Notes: generated from the sequence alone by a model not told the origin. Positions 1-9,968 are shown, numbered from the stretch's first letter. The stretch: 13,369 nt of DNA from Candolleomyces eurysporus (GCA_027579435.1 JANBPK010001034.1:1-13369); one strand, 5' to 3'. Numbers and translations are program-made.

Positions 1-225
1 AAAAGGTGGAGGAGGAATGATGGGAGGTTGACGGCCGTGTTTTGGAGCGATGAGTAGGTTTAGGGGAATACCAAAAATGCTAGAGGTGAGCGTACACTTG
101 AGAGGGGACAATGAACCAACCTGTTTGGTGACTCCGTTGACCACGAAGGACTCGGCGAACCCATAGGCTGTCTTGACACAGTAAGAAAAATCCTGTTGTG
201 CAGGTTTTGACTCGGGTAAATCGTA
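1..225 (-). pseudogene. Non-LTR retrotransposon reverse transcriptase relic, fragment 1 (motif B region)
   Basis: Read on the minus strand from 225 to the window edge, one open frame contains YDLPES, then VKTAYGFAESFVVNGVTKQ, then VGSLSPLKCTLTSS. This matches the palm region of the LINE-like reverse transcriptases common in agaricomycetes, where an AYGLP stretch is followed by a VKTAYGF stretch and the motif B core KQGGSLSPLKCTLT. Here the first Gly of QGG is Val. There is no start codon or upstream domain in this piece, and the rest (the FADD-type motif C) would lie left of the window. It begins at the point in the protein where the neighbouring fragment at 609-1496 loses similarity, so the two are parts of one broken element or of two adjacent copies. 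Family assignment is from memory of the motifs. Confidence 0.75.
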
Positions 226-608
226 CCCCGATTGTCTACCAAGAANTTGTACCCCGGTGTGCATCATTTCGGCATCTACGCTTTCTGCTGCCTTTTGACG
301 AGTTTCTCGCTTTTTTGCCTTTCTCCTTTCTCCTATCGCCAATGCTGACCGCATCCGTTCGCCGGCGGTTGCCTTCCCTTCTGCCGTCGTCCATTCGTTC
401 TCTCCGTGACTCAATGGCATCGTCGCCTTTGATCCTCTCCCTTCGGCATCTCCTCGGTGGCTGGCTTTCCGCTTCGTTCAGCCATCTTTTCATGATAGCT
501 CACTTTGTATGGTCTGGTCGGCCGCAAAGATCGTTGTAGTCCCGTCTCGGCTCCCTTATTTCTATCTCCTTGTTGTTTACTTGAGCTTGCTGCGCCTCAT
601 TATTTTAT
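226..608. other. Unassigned stretch between the two reverse transcriptase relics
   Basis: No recognisable gene. Open frames exist on both strands (198-539 plus, 236-493 minus), but their products are simple Ser/Leu/Arg or Arg/Lys-rich sequences with no motif, and neither has splice or promoter support. A single N lies at 246. The motif gtaccccg occurs twice around it (about 223-230 and 250-257). The stretch may be an insertion that separates the two reverse transcriptase fragments. Confidence 0.4.
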
Positions 609-1496
609 TCACCATTCAACCATAGATTGATTGTTCCACCTTACTTTACTGTAGAAATCAGCTTGTAGATGGCCTTTGTTGTGTTCCGTTAACGTTATCC
701 CAATAACACGAGTAAACCAAGTCAAAATGCCTCGGAGGCATGCCCCGCAGAGCGTCGGCCCATGATCAGGAAGTCCGTACGCACCATGGCCAACCGCGTC
801 GTAAAAGCCTTGGGGTTCAAGCATGTTGAAGCCCTTTTTCTGATCACATTGAGGGATGAATAAGTGTTTTCCTTCACAAGCAGCCCAACATTCTACCTGT
901 GAAGTGAAAGGCAGCAAGTCATGTCCTTCCTGAGAGTTGGTAAGGTGAGTGGAAAGACAAATATTCATCCAGGCGAAGGGAAAATTATAAACGGGGTTAC
1001 TGCAAGAAATACCTCGGTAGTCTTGAAGTGAGGTGGTCGACTCCTTTTTGTGAATTGTGTTGACGTTAGTGGGCTTCAAGCAGGCCGGCATAGTTGAACT
1101 TTCGATGATGAAGTTAAGTTCATGACGGCTGTGAGGCCTTGTCTGAGAGTTGTCGAATGAACCGTGGCCATCTCCCCCATCCGTCAGAGCCTGGAGTAGG
1201 CCTTCCATTCCGTTTCTTTCGAGATTAGGAAACGCATGTCTTGGAGAGATAACGGTTAAGGCCATCGGAATGGCTCCGATGCTGTCTGTCATTTGGTATG
1301 AGCAGCGGAGGGTGTCGTTATCAAGGTTTTTCTGAAGACAGATGAGGAGAGCAAGAGGAAGATAGGAGAACTTGTGATCAAAGTAATTGCTTTGGTGACC
1401 ATAGGATCGGTTGCTTTCTCGGGCTTTCAACTCGTCTCGCTCTTCGGAGAACCAGAGCTTGGCCAGAGATCTGCATAAAGAAGTAAGATATTTCAT
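609..1496 (-). pseudogene. Non-LTR retrotransposon reverse transcriptase relic, fragment 2 (motif A region)
   Basis: A 295-codon minus-strand open frame carries reverse transcriptase hallmarks in order: NVNTIHKKESTTSLQDYRGI (the 'I.KK....L.DYRGIS' block), SNPVYNFPFAWMN, SQVECWAA, then DQKKGFNMLEPQGFYDAV and AYGLPD. In the agaricomycete LINE-like family the motif A stretch is normally DQKKGFDMLEPQGFYDA. Here the second Asp is Asn. A stretch between the NICLSTHL part and the SQVECWAA part is missing compared with my memory of the family. After AYGLPD the similarity collapses, although gttaacggaacacaacaa near 680-697 resembles the VNGVTKQ codons out of frame. The long open frame may be partly luck. 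No motif C and no endonuclease are visible. It is almost certainly inactive. Confidence 0.8.
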
Positions 1497-2278
1497 CTAG
1501 GACGTGGTTGAATAATCATGAGAACAGGAACCGCGAAGGCCAGCTAGGTGAGAATTAACCCAGTACTCGCTTGGTAACTGAATGTTCCCTAAATGGATGG
1601 GCTGTGCGCGTTTAGTGGCGTAAGTCAACCGATTGACCCTCTTCGACTCCCAAATTTAAAGGATAGATCAAATTGAGGCGTTCGAAACCTTAGGGTTAGA
1701 AGGAGAACCGTCTTTTGCAGTCGCTTGAAGGATTTAATGATATGTCGCGAAGTCAATTTTCTGAGCGCAATGCCGATGTTCTCTGTCAAAGGTTGGCACT
1801 GTTGATCTCTTCGTCGACAATGATTGAAAATCGAGCTAGGCCGTCCCCGGCTTTCGGGAAGAGGAATCGAGGGGAGTTTTTGTCTGGGATTGATCTCTGC
1901 AGGAATGACCGGCTGGTGGATGTTTGGTGGATGTCATGTCAAGAGCGTCAAGTCGCGCGAAGAAGGCGGAATACGATTGTCTCGAGGCTGATTGTAAATG
2001 GGATGGTGACGAGGATTCTGAGTAATGTAGCGTTGCGTTGAGACCGCCGATCTCGATCAAGGACCATGATCCGGAAGCCTCCGGGGATAATTAGTGGGAA
2101 TGCACGGCCAAAATGCGTCCCTGTTATCGACTTTTTCCCCATGATCCCAAGGGGCGTAGACGCCGACGGCTCGTCCGTTCAATTCGGGAACCTGGACAGT
2201 CTGAAAGCAGCCCTGTCTAACCCCTTCGGTAACTCCCCAGACACCTTTTCGATTCTTCGAACTAGAAACCCCAGAGCA
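1497..2278. other. Gene-poor stretch, possible decayed coding sequence on the minus strand
   Basis: No gene could be assigned. On the minus strand between about 2050 and 1640 one frame reads as a Pro/Arg/Gln/Asn-rich sequence for about 130 codons, interrupted by a single in-frame TGA near 1940. This could be old coding sequence or chance. A plus-strand frame at 2066-2281 (71 codons) has no motif. The 1692-1701 string ttagggttag resembles a telomere unit but is less than two repeats. Confidence 0.35.
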
Positions 2279-2452
2279 TGATGAGCGAGACCAGATGCGG
2301 TTGGATGGCGGGAACTCGAAGCACGGACACCATCAGCGTTGAGCGGAAGATAAGGCTCACCGACACGCGGAGGGTGTCTGACGTTGATGGACCATCGAGA
2401 GGGAACAGTGACGATGAGCACTCCCGCTTGGAGGGTAGAAAAAAGCATATCC
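2279..2452 (-). pseudogene. Decayed fragment of the large GMSSDESD gene (intron 4 plus exon 5)
   Basis: This stretch is a direct duplicate of 8263-8451, about 90% identical by eye, in the same orientation. It corresponds to intron 4 and the first part of exon 5 of the large minus-strand gene, encoding the same INVRHPPRVGEPYLP peptide. Both splice sites are destroyed. The donor GTATGC has become ATATGC near 2448, and a 12-base gap near 2391 removes the CTTGCAG acceptor that is present at 8381-8387. It stops abruptly at both ends: similarity to the gene ends at about 2278 on the left, and at about 2453 the sequence switches to the RING-A segment. It is a relic and cannot encode a product on its own. 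Confidence 0.85.
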
Positions 2453-2663
2453 TATGCAGCTCACCGACGTCTTATCGGAGCTGCCGTCATCGATCTGAAG
2501 GACGGATCTCCCGAGACAATTTCTGCAACAGGAGAGTGATGCACGGACGATGTAAAATAAGTGTTATAATTCTCCATGTCAGGTCGTCGAACAGACGCTA
2601 TCGACGAAATCCACCCCGTCCTCAACGCAAGGTGGATTGAATATGTTAAGTGGGTACAAAGAA

Positions 2664-3470
2664 CTACGGAGAAAAGAAGTTGGAGGCTAAACCATTCGAT
2701 GAGAAGAGCGAGAAAGCGAAAGGGTTTAGAGACGACTCACCGTGGTCAAGCAGGTCGGAGGCAAGCCGCTTGGTGCATACGATCTGCCGATGGAAATCGA
2801 TGAGAGGCCGGCAAAGATGCGAGGGAGAAGGTAGGATAAACTCACGACACCATTGGCATCCTCGAGAGCGTCTGCGAGCTGACGCCCAGAGCGTCGTTCG
2901 GACTGTAACGAAAGCTTGAGAGTACAGATGGCATCGCGCATGTCGGCTTTCTCCCTGGATAGGGCCATGTTCCTCACATCCAGATCGTTCGCGATGCAGG
3001 ACAAGTGGTTGCTGACGGTCTGCGCAACTTTGATGGACCGAAGAAGGGAGTCGCATTGGGCCTCGAGGAGCTCGTGTCGGGTCGCGCTGGCGGCGACGGC
3101 CCTGAATACCATCACGAGAGGGGTTAGGAAGAGTCAACAAGGGCGAAGATGGGAAGGAGGAAGTACTCACTGGAGACTCGCTGCGATATCACCTGAAGAG
3201 GCCGAGGCACCGGTAGAAAGCTCGAGGGAGCACACGTCTCTTGATCGTATGAAGTCGAAACGACCGCACTTGAAGGGACAACGCGCACGGCCGACCAAGG
3301 CACAGCAGCAGCTTGTGCAGAAAAACATGGCCTGAGAAGGGGGACACACAGTGAGAGACTGGCCAGCTGAACCAGATAGTGGTCATGAGCAACGCACCAC
3401 AAGTTAGATAGCTTGCAGGACACTGCGCCGGGTGAAAGAGACTGTAACATATACCACAAGAGGCCAGCAT
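2664..3470 (-). CDS. RING-finger/coiled-coil protein RING-A, one-base frameshift in exon 2
   Basis: Five exons on the minus strand: 3470-3398, 3331-3171, 3101-2846, 2783-2741, 2686-2664, joined by GT..AG introns of 66, 69, 62 and 54 nt with consistent phases. The product is about 184 aa. Residues 5-46 form a RING: C5-x2-C8, then C24, H26, C29-x2-C32 and C42-PFK-C46, followed by a helical coiled-coil-like region in exon 3. Such proteins usually act as E3 ubiquitin ligases; that is inference here. Exon 1 (73 nt) and exon 3 (256 nt) are exactly as long as those of the intact paralogue at 10226-10955. In exon 2 the run of five T at 3322-3326 shifts the frame between the GHV and CxxC parts; four T would restore the reading frame and the phase into exon 3. 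It is either a young pseudogene or a sequencing error. The start ATG matches the paralogue, and a TATA box lies about 80 bases upstream. The last two exons are less certain than the first three. Confidence 0.75.
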
Positions 3471-3547
3471 GGGTGAGAAAGTCGAAGCAGGGGGCGAAGC
3501 AGGGGACAAGGCTGAGATGTACGTCGGCGGCAGCGGAGGAACCTGAA

Positions 3548-3555
3548 ATTATATA
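3548..3555 (-). promoter_or_regulatory. TATA box of RING-A
   Basis: The minus strand reads CTATATAATTTC here, about 80 bases before the ATG at 3470. In the duplicate (11917-11926) the same site reads CTACATAATTTC, so the TATA core is broken in copy B. This fits with loss of function there. Confidence 0.6.
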
Positions 3556-3844
3556 GGGTGCCGGTAGCTGGTTGTGCTTTGACACTGAGCGTTAGTGCCA
3601 TTGTTGCAGACAATCTGGCATTGTGGCCAAGCCAAACCGGTATGAGTGCTCCGGTATGAGTGCTTTGATCGTCGTGGCTAGGCCACGACTGTGGACGTTG
3701 TCCTCTGGATCCGGATCCAGACTGTACACGGTCATGATATGGTCAGCTGGCGGTCGAATTCGAGGGAGTAACAGAAATAGCCCACCGTATTCACTAGCTC
3801 ATGTCGGAGGAGTCGGTTGAGGTAGAGAGCATCCACTGCTGCGC

Positions 3845-3881
3845 AACGACGTCACAGATCGTCGCTGTTGATCACTGTTTG
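3845..3881. promoter_or_regulatory. Conserved upstream block with ACGTCA core
   Basis: The string acgacgtcacagatcgtcgctgttgatcactgt has a close match at about 12118-12150 in copy B (cgtacgtcacatcatcgctgttgatcactgt), while the flanks diverge. It includes a CRE/ATF-like TGACGT core and lies about 380-410 bases upstream of the RING-A start. It may simply be the edge of the duplication. Confidence 0.3.
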
Positions 3882-3883
3882 TT

Positions 3884-5700
3884 TTCTACGCCCATCACAC
3901 ACACATACACACAACAGGGGATAGGCGATGAGAGACGACTGTATCTCCACCTTAATCACCATCTCGAATCTAATGCGCTCCATGAATTTATTCCACTTCG
4001 TCAGGTCGAACCCAGTGCTTAGAGCCCGAGGCTTTGCGTTTACTTCGAAATGCCAAGGCCGGTTGCACTCATTGCCTGTTTTGGCAGTCCATACCCGTAT
4101 GCCAGTGTCCTAGTCCCGGTAAGTAGGCTCCCTCTGACTCTCCGTTCCTCTCTAAAGGTCCTGGACAAGTACGCTCATCCCGTATATATAAGGGACCTCT
4201 ATCCCCCAGGAATACATCTGGTCGTACTTTCGCTTGCCATCTTTCGTCAGCTGGTCTCTGTGAGTTTAGGCGTTTTGCTTCCGTCTTGGTGGGTCCTGAT
4301 CATAAATCCTCGTTAGGCCGTGAAGCATGTGTGGTTCGTACTCACATTTCCTCAGGTCCCAGGTTCTCATGGCTATGCCGACGCCGTTCCTGGACTTGCC
4401 AAGTGCCAAGGCATGACTCCTAGTTACGTCGCGTCGCCAACTTGCTGTCTGGCATCTGGTCAGCCGCCAATTGCAATCGGTTTCAGAGTTCGGTGAGTCG
4501 TCAATTTTTTTTGTGGCCTCGTCCTCTTCCTTGTAGGTTCCTTGCTGACACTTTCATCCCCTCCAGCTCGCTGAAGCCAGTTCGAGCTGGCGCTCCTTTG
4601 CGATCCACGCGAATACCGACGAGGGATTGCTCTTCAGTTTCATTACGACAACAGCCTCCTCTTGCCCCTGCCGGTTCTTTCGCCCTCCATCAACACTCTG
4701 GCAGAGTCTGCTCCTTCTAGGCATCTTCGTCCGCCTTGCGAATCCAGTTCGACCCTGCGTTTCGCTGCGCGCCCAACACCGTGTTGGACGGTCCGTAGGG
4801 CCCATTCGAGGTGTCCAGAGTCGGCTGTTCCTCGCTCGGGTGGAAACCCGGAATACGGATATCAGCGCCATTCTTCATATCCGATAGACGAAGGAAACGA
4901 CTCTACCAGCCGAGCATCATCTCGCCCAGCCAACCCCCGCTTTCGAAGGCAGCCCAGCCGCAGGCTAATCTAAATATTTTGGACTCCAGATCCTGCTTCG
5001 CTATGGCCTAGGGTGGCGGGGAACTTACGGGGAAGTTACGACCTACCGATCGCGAATCAGAAACCTCATTCTAATGTCAACTGGATCCTTCGTCTATTAC
5101 CCGACCATCGTACGGTTCCCCTTTCCCTGAACCACACCCTCGAGTTGTCCTTCTCCTTCGGCCCAGGTACTCCCATCATTGACGCTAGGATTTGTCCTAC
5201 TCATGGACTTCCGTGATTGAATGCGGTCTGAGGGAGTGAAGGTTGTTCCGAGCTTGCAGTGTCCCGGACGCTCTAGACTTGGGTTGTGGCGCAACAATAC
5301 GTTGGTGGAGAAGGGTGTCTAGTACGCTTCATCGTCGTGAAGGGGGGNAACGACGACATGGCCGAACGTTACGTCGCCCAACGAAAGCTTTCGTTCTCGG
5401 GGTGTTCCACGCTTCTCGAAGGAATCTGGGAGCTTGGCTCCACTACGCCCTGATGGAGGGTGCCGACTGACTTTCGTCGTCATCAACACCGAATCGTGCC
5501 AGGATGGCTGGGGAGGGGATAGCGTGCTCTTTAGGCGTTGGCGAGGCGAGCAGGCGGCTATGTAGTGGGCGATGGATGCGAAGGGACAAGAAATTGATAG
5601 TCAAATTGTCTGGCCGGTCGATGGGCAAGATGCAGCGTGGTGCCGTTCATGGTACCGCAGTGTTGGGGTCTATCTTCCAGGGCTACATGTGAGAGAGCGA
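3884..5700. other. Unassigned region; promoter-like site and unplaced open stretches
   Basis: I recognise no gene family here. A strong TATATATAAG box on the plus strand lies at 4183-4192. Around it, plus-strand open stretches (4050-4316, 4350-4495, 4560-4720) can be joined with plausible GT..AG introns (donors gtaagt at 4119, gtgagt near 4260 and 4494) in consistent phases, but the product has no motif. On the minus strand, 5483-5348 encodes a 45-residue stretch starting MTTKVSRHP and ending near the N at 5347 in a G run, after which the frame is lost. Either could be part of a real but unidentified gene. A short CA-rich stretch lies at 3896-3915. Confidence 0.3.
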
Positions 5701-6715
5701 GATGTTCTTTCGACTTGTCGCATGGTACGATGATGGGACATTAGGAACGGTGTAGGAGCGGTGGGTAGATCATGATCATTTCTAGAATAATTGGTCTTCC
5801 ATGTGCATCATCTCAGTTATGTTATGATCCGGCGATCAGTGTAACTCATTCTGTCTTGATGACCTTCAATGTGTTGCAAGTGGGACTTGAAAATGGTCTT
5901 GTGGCCTTCATCCCCCTCGCGATGACGAACACGAAATCTTGACTGAGTGAAGCAGTCCAGACTCGGATATCAGTAGACTTGGACCAAGTATTATGTATTG
6001 GGTCAGTGAGATAAGATGGGTATGTGAGATAAACAAAAAGGAAAGGAGAAAGACGCGAAATGGGGAGCAGAATTAAGAAAAAANGAGAAATGCAAAAAAC
6101 CGAAGCGAGCCCTCTAGCATGGTCGAACTCGAAGCCCTTTGAACCCCACCGCAAACGGATGCCTCAGGCCTAGAAATACCGAGAGAAACAGACTGTCGAC
6201 AAGGCCTCGGGCGTAGCCATACACTCGATGCGATCGCAAGGTATAGTTCTCCTAGTGCACGATTGAGAAACCCACGGACCGGCTTCTGGGAGGTAGCTGA
6301 AGGCTTGGGCGATCGTTTCTCTCCCAGTTCGAGTTTCCGGCAAACAGCTTGGCCACACTTTCCGTTTAAAGTTCGCATCCTGAAATAGGCCTTCATGAAA
6401 ATTCAAGTTGATCTAAGGATTGAGTATAAGCATATGGATCGACAGTTGGCGAAGAACTCGTCATGGTAATTCTATAAATTAATAAACGGATTTCGGCAGA
6501 ACCGGCCTATATCGACGTGCCGTGGCCGCAATCAACGTCCTAGGTTACAGAGTAGGTTGTCGTCTATATAAATCACCGTATCGACGTTGTCTAATTCAAG
6601 AATACGAAGAGAGAACATTGCGTTGCCCATGAAACATTCTGTCAATGCTGTATGGAGAGAGATAAAGGGTGACAGTTAGACATGACGGACCTTGTGGAGA
6701 TGGTACGCGGGACAC
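5701..6715. other. Unassigned region downstream of the large gene
   Basis: No supported gene. Minus-strand open frames at 5846-6154 and 6073-6406 have no motif and overlap an N at 6084 in an A run. A TATATAAAT string at 6565-6573 and AT-rich sequence near 6470-6485 are present without a convincing start downstream. The part nearest 6715 is probably the 3' untranslated region of the large minus-strand gene. Confidence 0.35.
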
Positions 6716-9700
6716 TCACGCAATGATGTCTGGATGGTGTGAAAAGTCGATGGGCTCACCAACGTCTGGAATCTGAAGATCATGGAGCGCCCATTGAGGG
6801 AGAGAGGCCAACCAGTCGGGGTCATACGCTCCTCGCGGAAGTTTGGCGACAGGAGACGCTTCTGACACGGCAGCACCCGTCTGTCGGTCACGGGGTTGTG
6901 CCCCGGGTCCTGCCCTTTGCAATGGGCCCATCCGACGAAATCGATGCACTGAGTCCAGAACGTGAAAGCATTCGGAGGCTGCGGGATGTCTCCATCTCTG
7001 CTCGTGGATAATATATGTGGGAGCGCCCAGCCCATGCTGACCATGATCACTTTCATCGGAGCTCATACCATCGACCCCGTATGAGGCTAATATCGGCAGG
7101 AAGCGCCTTGCTTCTGGATGCCATTGTGCGGCTTTGAGCCTCCTTCGGAAAAGCTTGGAGATCAATGGAATCAGCAACAACTTCTGACGAACCAGAGGAA
7201 GGGTGTATGCTCACTCTCATCTTCCTCTCTCGACGCCGGTTCCCGCGTTCTGCCCGGGTCTTTTCAACCTGATCTCTTTGCCATTTTCGTGAACGTCGCA
7301 ACGACCGTAAACGTGCGTTGTAAAGGCGTTTGACATCGTCTCTGCTGGCGTTTACAGCTTCCGGTATGTCCGAGGCCAGGAAATGTTCAATGAAAACGGC
7401 GGCCACAGACTTGTTCCATGGTGTCCCAGGGGGACGAGTAAGGTCTGGCCGGAAGTTCTCGATGGTGCATGCTCGACCTTGTGCCGGATGCCAGCGAGAT
7501 ATGGTTTCTGCATCCGGCGGGATAGGGCTCAATATCCTCTCGAGATACCTTCGAATGCATCGCTGTCGAGCTAGCTCGTCAACGGAGCGATCGGCAACAG
7601 ACACATTCATATCACTCACCGCCAGTGCGTTCTGGTCAGCGGGTCGACCGGCCGATTCCATTCGTGGCTGTGGATTTTGGGGGACCGTGGGCTCGTTCAA
7701 TGGGAGTTGCTGGATCTGGACCTCCCGAAGGAGACGAGTATTTTCCTCCAGATTCATGGAAATACCACCAATTTGCTGACGCATTCCATCCCATTCTAAC
7801 ATTGCCCGGGGAACGTCGTGCAGCAGACGATTCACTTGTTCATGATACCTGCGAAGTTCTTCCAGCATATGTTGCGCAGACTAATGTAATGCTAATGAGA
7901 TGGGTTCCAAACAGCAACAGTAGGGGTCCGTACCGCAGGGATTGAAGGGACACTAGAACGGTCGCCAATCGTTGGTTGGGACGAAGACGCCATACTGGCG
8001 TTTGAATTTGCGAACGGGGTCGGTTGCGTAGTCTAGCGAGATGCTGCTGAGGATAAATTGTAAACAGAATGAGAAGGGGTCCGTACTGCAGGCACTGATG
8101 GGATACTGGAATTGTTCCCAATCGTCGGTTGGGACGAAGGCGCCACACCGGCATTTGCGAACGAGGCCGTGTAGTTGTAATTGTAAGGCTGTACGTCAAC
8201 TCCTGTCAGCCATCTATCATGAGATGAAGGATGTACCCATACATTCGTGACCGGAAGAACACCATGATGAGCGAGACTAGACGCGGTTGGATGGCGGGAA
8301 CTCGAAGCACGGACACCAGCAGCGTTGGCTGGAAGATAAGGCTCACCGACACGCGGAGGGTGTCTGACGTTGATGGACAGCTGCAAGGAGCATCGAGAGG
8401 GAACAGTGACGATGAGTACTCCTGTTTGGAAGGTAGAAAAGAGCATACCCTTGTCGATGTAACATGTTCATCCGTTTCAAGGTTTTGCGGCGGTGACGCG
8501 TTGGAATAGAGATGATTCTGCAACTGGCTCTCGTCATCCGGAATGTCAGGACCATGATCATTGCCAAGCGCGTCGTCCTCGGTATTATCTACCATGTCGA
8601 TGTCACCACGCGTTTCCCCGTCTTCGTGATCAGAGAACACGAGACTTCCATTTTCTGGCACGTATTCGGGAGACTCTCGACGCGGCGGGATGGTAGGTCG
8701 AGTAGACGTGGTAGCTGCATGGACAGGCCTGCCTGCAAGAGAGTATCCACTAACTGTCGTCCTTCCCTCCGAAACACTGGATAATGCCTTTGGGTACAGT
8801 CAACGAGAAAACTCGATACAGCGGATTGAGGAGTACGTACAGGAGGTCCTTGCGTCTGGACTTGGCCACCAGAATGAGCCACGCCAGAGGGGGCTGCAGG
8901 GACGTCGTGTCCTTGTCCCAACGACTGCAAATCAGAGGTGCCGACGATAGGAACCGAAGCTGGCACGGTTCCATCCCCTGTTGAGAGGGATTGAGCGGGT
9001 CTCGCTTCACCATTGGCGTTCGGCGCAACTTCCACATCGGGAGCAGGAGAAGGGGGGGAGATNGGGGGGACTGGCCACGGATGTCATTCGAGCTAGAACC
9101 GCCGCCACCGTAATCACGATGCTCGATGTCCATCGTATCAGGACTGCCAGGACTGGGGACGGCAACGACCTGTCTCGGATGCACTTGGGAGGAGGGGAAG
9201 CTCTCAGGAAGATTGGGGGAGCTTGTAAAGCTCGGCTGTCCCGTGAGTTCGGTTGCGTGACCAACTGGGGGAGGACGTCCGGAAAGTTGATGTTGCAGGC
9301 GATCCAGTACCTCATGGTCGTAATACTGGAGAAAGCGGGACAAGGGAAGGGCGTGGTTATCACATCTTCCAGCTCAAAGATACAGAGGGAGGCTTACACA
9401 ATGATTCCGGATGCTAGAGATGAGGGCATCAAGGGGATCTTGCGAATTGTGATCATGATTGGCATTGCTCGAACTCGCCACTGCTAGAATTAAGGCTGGA
9501 TCAGACGACAGCTTGAAGCGAGAACTGGCCACCAGACCTTGTATGGAGTCTGGAGCAGAATGCGGGGTGGCAGCAGGAGCCAAAGAGGCATTGGGCTCGC
9601 CTACAGAACGATCCTGAGAATTCAATTGAGGAAATTCGAAAACGGGGATTCCTGGGCGGGCTAGTACGTAGAAAAATGAGAAAGGGAGCTGGAAAAATGT

Positions 9701-9850
9701 ATTTGGAAATGAAACGGGTCAAAACTCACTCAATCCGATTGTGTTACCTCGCCCGACCTGAGGGTATGGGTGGAAGCGGTGCACACCTGACTGAGACGAG
9801 TCCGATTCATGATCGTCTCCAGAGGGATCCCGACGGCTTCTACTTGACAT
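6716..9850 (-). CDS. Large nine-exon gene, uncharacterised protein with C-terminal GVDGMSSDESD domain
   Basis: Exons on the minus strand: 9850-9730, 9660-9398, 9325-8798, 8732-8449, 8380-8243, 8188-8087, 8032-7934, 7880-7215, 7153-6716. The eight introns are 53-72 nt, GT..AG, and all phases agree once one base is added in the C run beside the N at 9063. The product is about 879 aa. Residues 1-510 are low-complexity, Ser/Pro/Asn-rich and probably disordered, with an acidic DHEDGETRGDIDMVDN patch. A coiled coil starts near 517 (MLEELRRYHEQVNRLL). A basic Arg-rich helix lies near 685-740. Around 760-770 is GVDGMSSDESD, followed near 841 by AYDPDWLASLP and DFSHHPD close to the end. That C-terminal order matches proteins I recall as expanded and unnamed in agaricomycetes; their function is unknown. 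The start ATG lies 38-44 bases below a TATA box, and the gene diverges from the RING gene at 10226. Exon 3 could use another donor (GTACTC, 8832). A last short exon through GTGAGT at 6717 is also possible. Confidence 0.8.
7909..8175 (-). repeat. Tandem duplication of one exon with its 5' intron end
   Basis: Minus-strand 8175-8062 and 8032-7909 are imperfect copies. They share strings such as CGTTCGCAAAT, CTTCGTCCCAACC and GTACGGACCCCT. Each copy carries one exon (102 nt at 8188-8087; 99 nt at 8032-7934) ending phase 0 at an identical GTACGG donor. Both exons encode an SSQPTIG..SS.PS.PA peptide. The copy unit starts at the exon and runs into the following intron. Confidence 0.8.
9063..9063. 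other. N in a G/C run; frame break in the large gene
   Basis: The minus strand reads six C, N, ATCT, seven C. The frame upstream (ending RGQSP) and downstream (beginning ISPPSPAPDVEVAPN) of this point differ by one base. One extra base at the N joins them into a Pro-rich linker. The N therefore probably marks an unresolved homopolymer length rather than a real mutation. Confidence 0.75.
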
Positions 9851-9887
9851 GGTGAATAGTTGGGAGTCCAATGTCGAGACGCCTTTG

Positions 9888-9894
9888 ATTTATA
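9888..9894 (-). promoter_or_regulatory. TATA box of the large GMSSDESD gene
   Basis: The minus strand reads GGCTATAAATCAAAG, with TATAAAT ending 38 bases before the ATG at 9850. The spacing suits a short leader and supports that start codon over others. Confidence 0.65.
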
Positions 9895-9968
9895 GCCATT
9901 GCGGAACGACCGGTGTGGAACACGAGAACAGAGCAAAGCGACTGGATTGTGATCATTTCGAGAGGGAC

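Larger units (their letters stand above)
2454..3883. repeat. Segmental duplication, copy A (carries RING-A)
   Basis: This segment is repeated in the same orientation at 11188-12150. Aligned parts are about 95% identical by eye; for example, 2690-2920 versus 11523-11761 shows about ten substitutions and two small indels. It spans 3' flank, the whole RING-A gene and its upstream region, ending at the shared string gctgttgatcactgt (3863-3877). Copy A is longer because copy B has lost most of the gene. Copy A in turn lacks two short blocks, about 60 and 40 bases near 2515 and 2591, that copy B keeps. Both therefore descend from a longer ancestor. Confidence 0.85.

Noticed and set aside
236..493. 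Arg/Lys-rich minus-strand open frame of 85 codons
   Set aside because: Biased composition, no motif, no start context, and it overlaps an N; probably the complement of a pyrimidine-rich stretch.
727..741. Perfect short palindrome atgcctcggaggcat
   Set aside because: Seven-base arms alone are not significant, and it lies in decayed retrotransposon sequence.
1676..1690. tRNA T-arm-like string ggcgttcgaaacc
   Set aside because: No matching acceptor, D or anticodon stems could be drawn around it.
1692..1701. ttagggttag, like a fungal telomere repeat
   Set aside because: Fewer than two units; expected by chance in a window of this size.
2726..3170. Unspliced open frames of 129 and 168 codons through the RING-A region
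   Set aside because: They read across well-formed introns. The spliced model gives the RING, the right phases and the same exon sizes as the paralogue.
3896..3915. CA-rich microsatellite-like stretch
   Set aside because: Too short and imperfect to list as a repeat.
8750..9343. Continuous 197-codon minus-strand frame past the N at 9063
   Set aside because: After the N its product loses the Ser/Pro/Gly-rich character. The frame one base over continues in phase into the downstream exons.
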